Shown in pieces: positions 6,344 through 6,389 of a stretch of DNA of 6,389 nt. The stretch covers positions 1 to 6,389 of the forward strand of contig CALBHZ010000094.1 of assembly GCA_937892815.1 (NCBI GenBank), in the 5' to 3' direction. How positions within the stretch are numbered: position 1 is the first letter of the stretch; the number at the start of each line of letters is the position of its first letter. The position numbers were made by a program, and so were the translations under genes. The DNA is from an uncultured archaeon. GTDB lineage: Archaea > Thermoproteota > Nitrososphaeria > Conexivisphaerales > CALBHZ01. The notes beneath the pieces were generated by a model. That model was not told where the DNA came from and ran no database searches. It saw only the letters and a program-made list of their open reading frames with translations.

Positions 6344-6389
6344 CTGTCTCTTATACACATCTCCGAGCCCACGAGACCTCTCTACATCT
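6344..6389 (+). other. Illumina Nextera adapter with i7 index (sequencing artefact)
   Basis: Positions 6344-6362 read CTGTCTCTTATACACATCT, exactly the 19-base Tn5 mosaic end used in Nextera libraries. Positions 6363-6377 read CCGAGCCCACGAGAC, the rest of the read-through adapter. Positions 6378-6385 read CTCTCTAC, which I recall as the N707 i7 index, and 6386-6389 (ATCT) begin the flow-cell sequence. This is untrimmed library adapter at a contig end, not genome. Confidence 0.98.

Noticed and set aside
6344..6362. The 19-base Tn5 mosaic end as sign of a natural transposon
   Set aside because: It is followed exactly by Nextera adapter, an i7 index and flow-cell bases, so it comes from library preparation. 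No transposase gene or second end is present.
1..6389. Circular contig in which the end fragment and the start fragment are one large subunit gene
   Set aside because: The two ends share no overlap, the missing middle of about 300 residues is not in the window, and the 3' end is adapter, which shows a broken linear contig.

Overview
The window reads as a gene-dense, single-strand segment of a thermophilic archaeal genome, most likely a member of the Thermoproteota (crenarchaeal) or a neighbouring lineage. The evidence is the codon habit (AGG/AGA arginine and ATA isoleucine dominate, coding strand purine-rich), an archaeal-type ATCase N-terminus, ATGA stop/start overlaps, GGAGG-type Shine-Dalgarno sites on operon-internal genes, and a textbook TATA box spaced for a leaderless transcript before the last gene. 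The lineage is an inference; no rRNA gene is present to fix it.

Layout, all on the + strand. Positions 2-844 hold the C-terminal part of a molybdenum hydroxylase (xanthine dehydrogenase/aldehyde oxidase family) large subunit, cut by the window start. It is followed by its FAD subunit (834-1727), its [2Fe-2S] subunit (1724-2203) and a full-length aspartate carbamoyltransferase (2200-3126). These four genes overlap by 4 to 11 bp and look like one transcription unit. A 72-bp gap with a possible TATA element and a small palindrome leads to a GlcD-type FAD-linked 2-hydroxyacid dehydrogenase (3199-4599). One base later comes a GlcF/HdrD-type iron-sulfur partner (4601-5782). A 44-bp gap with a strong promoter precedes the N-terminal 172 residues of a second molybdenum hydroxylase large subunit (from 5827).

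The first three genes supply a complete L-M-S enzyme: substrate is oxidised at the molybdopterin site in L, and electrons pass through the two [2Fe-2S] clusters of S to FAD in M. GlcD and GlcF form a second flavin/Fe-S dehydrogenase that would oxidise a 2-hydroxyacid such as glycolate or D-lactate and pass electrons to an unknown acceptor. The ATCase belongs to pyrimidine synthesis; why it sits in this operon, without its regulatory partner pyrI, is unexplained.

The last 46 bases (6344-6389) are not genomic. They are the Illumina Nextera adapter: the 19-base transposase mosaic end, the rest of the adapter, an 8-base i7 index and the first four bases of the flow-cell sequence. The contig therefore ends at about 6343, and the reading frame that runs on through the adapter gives a false protein tail. 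I see no tRNA, rRNA, CRISPR array or natural mobile element. No gap between genes exceeds 72 bp.
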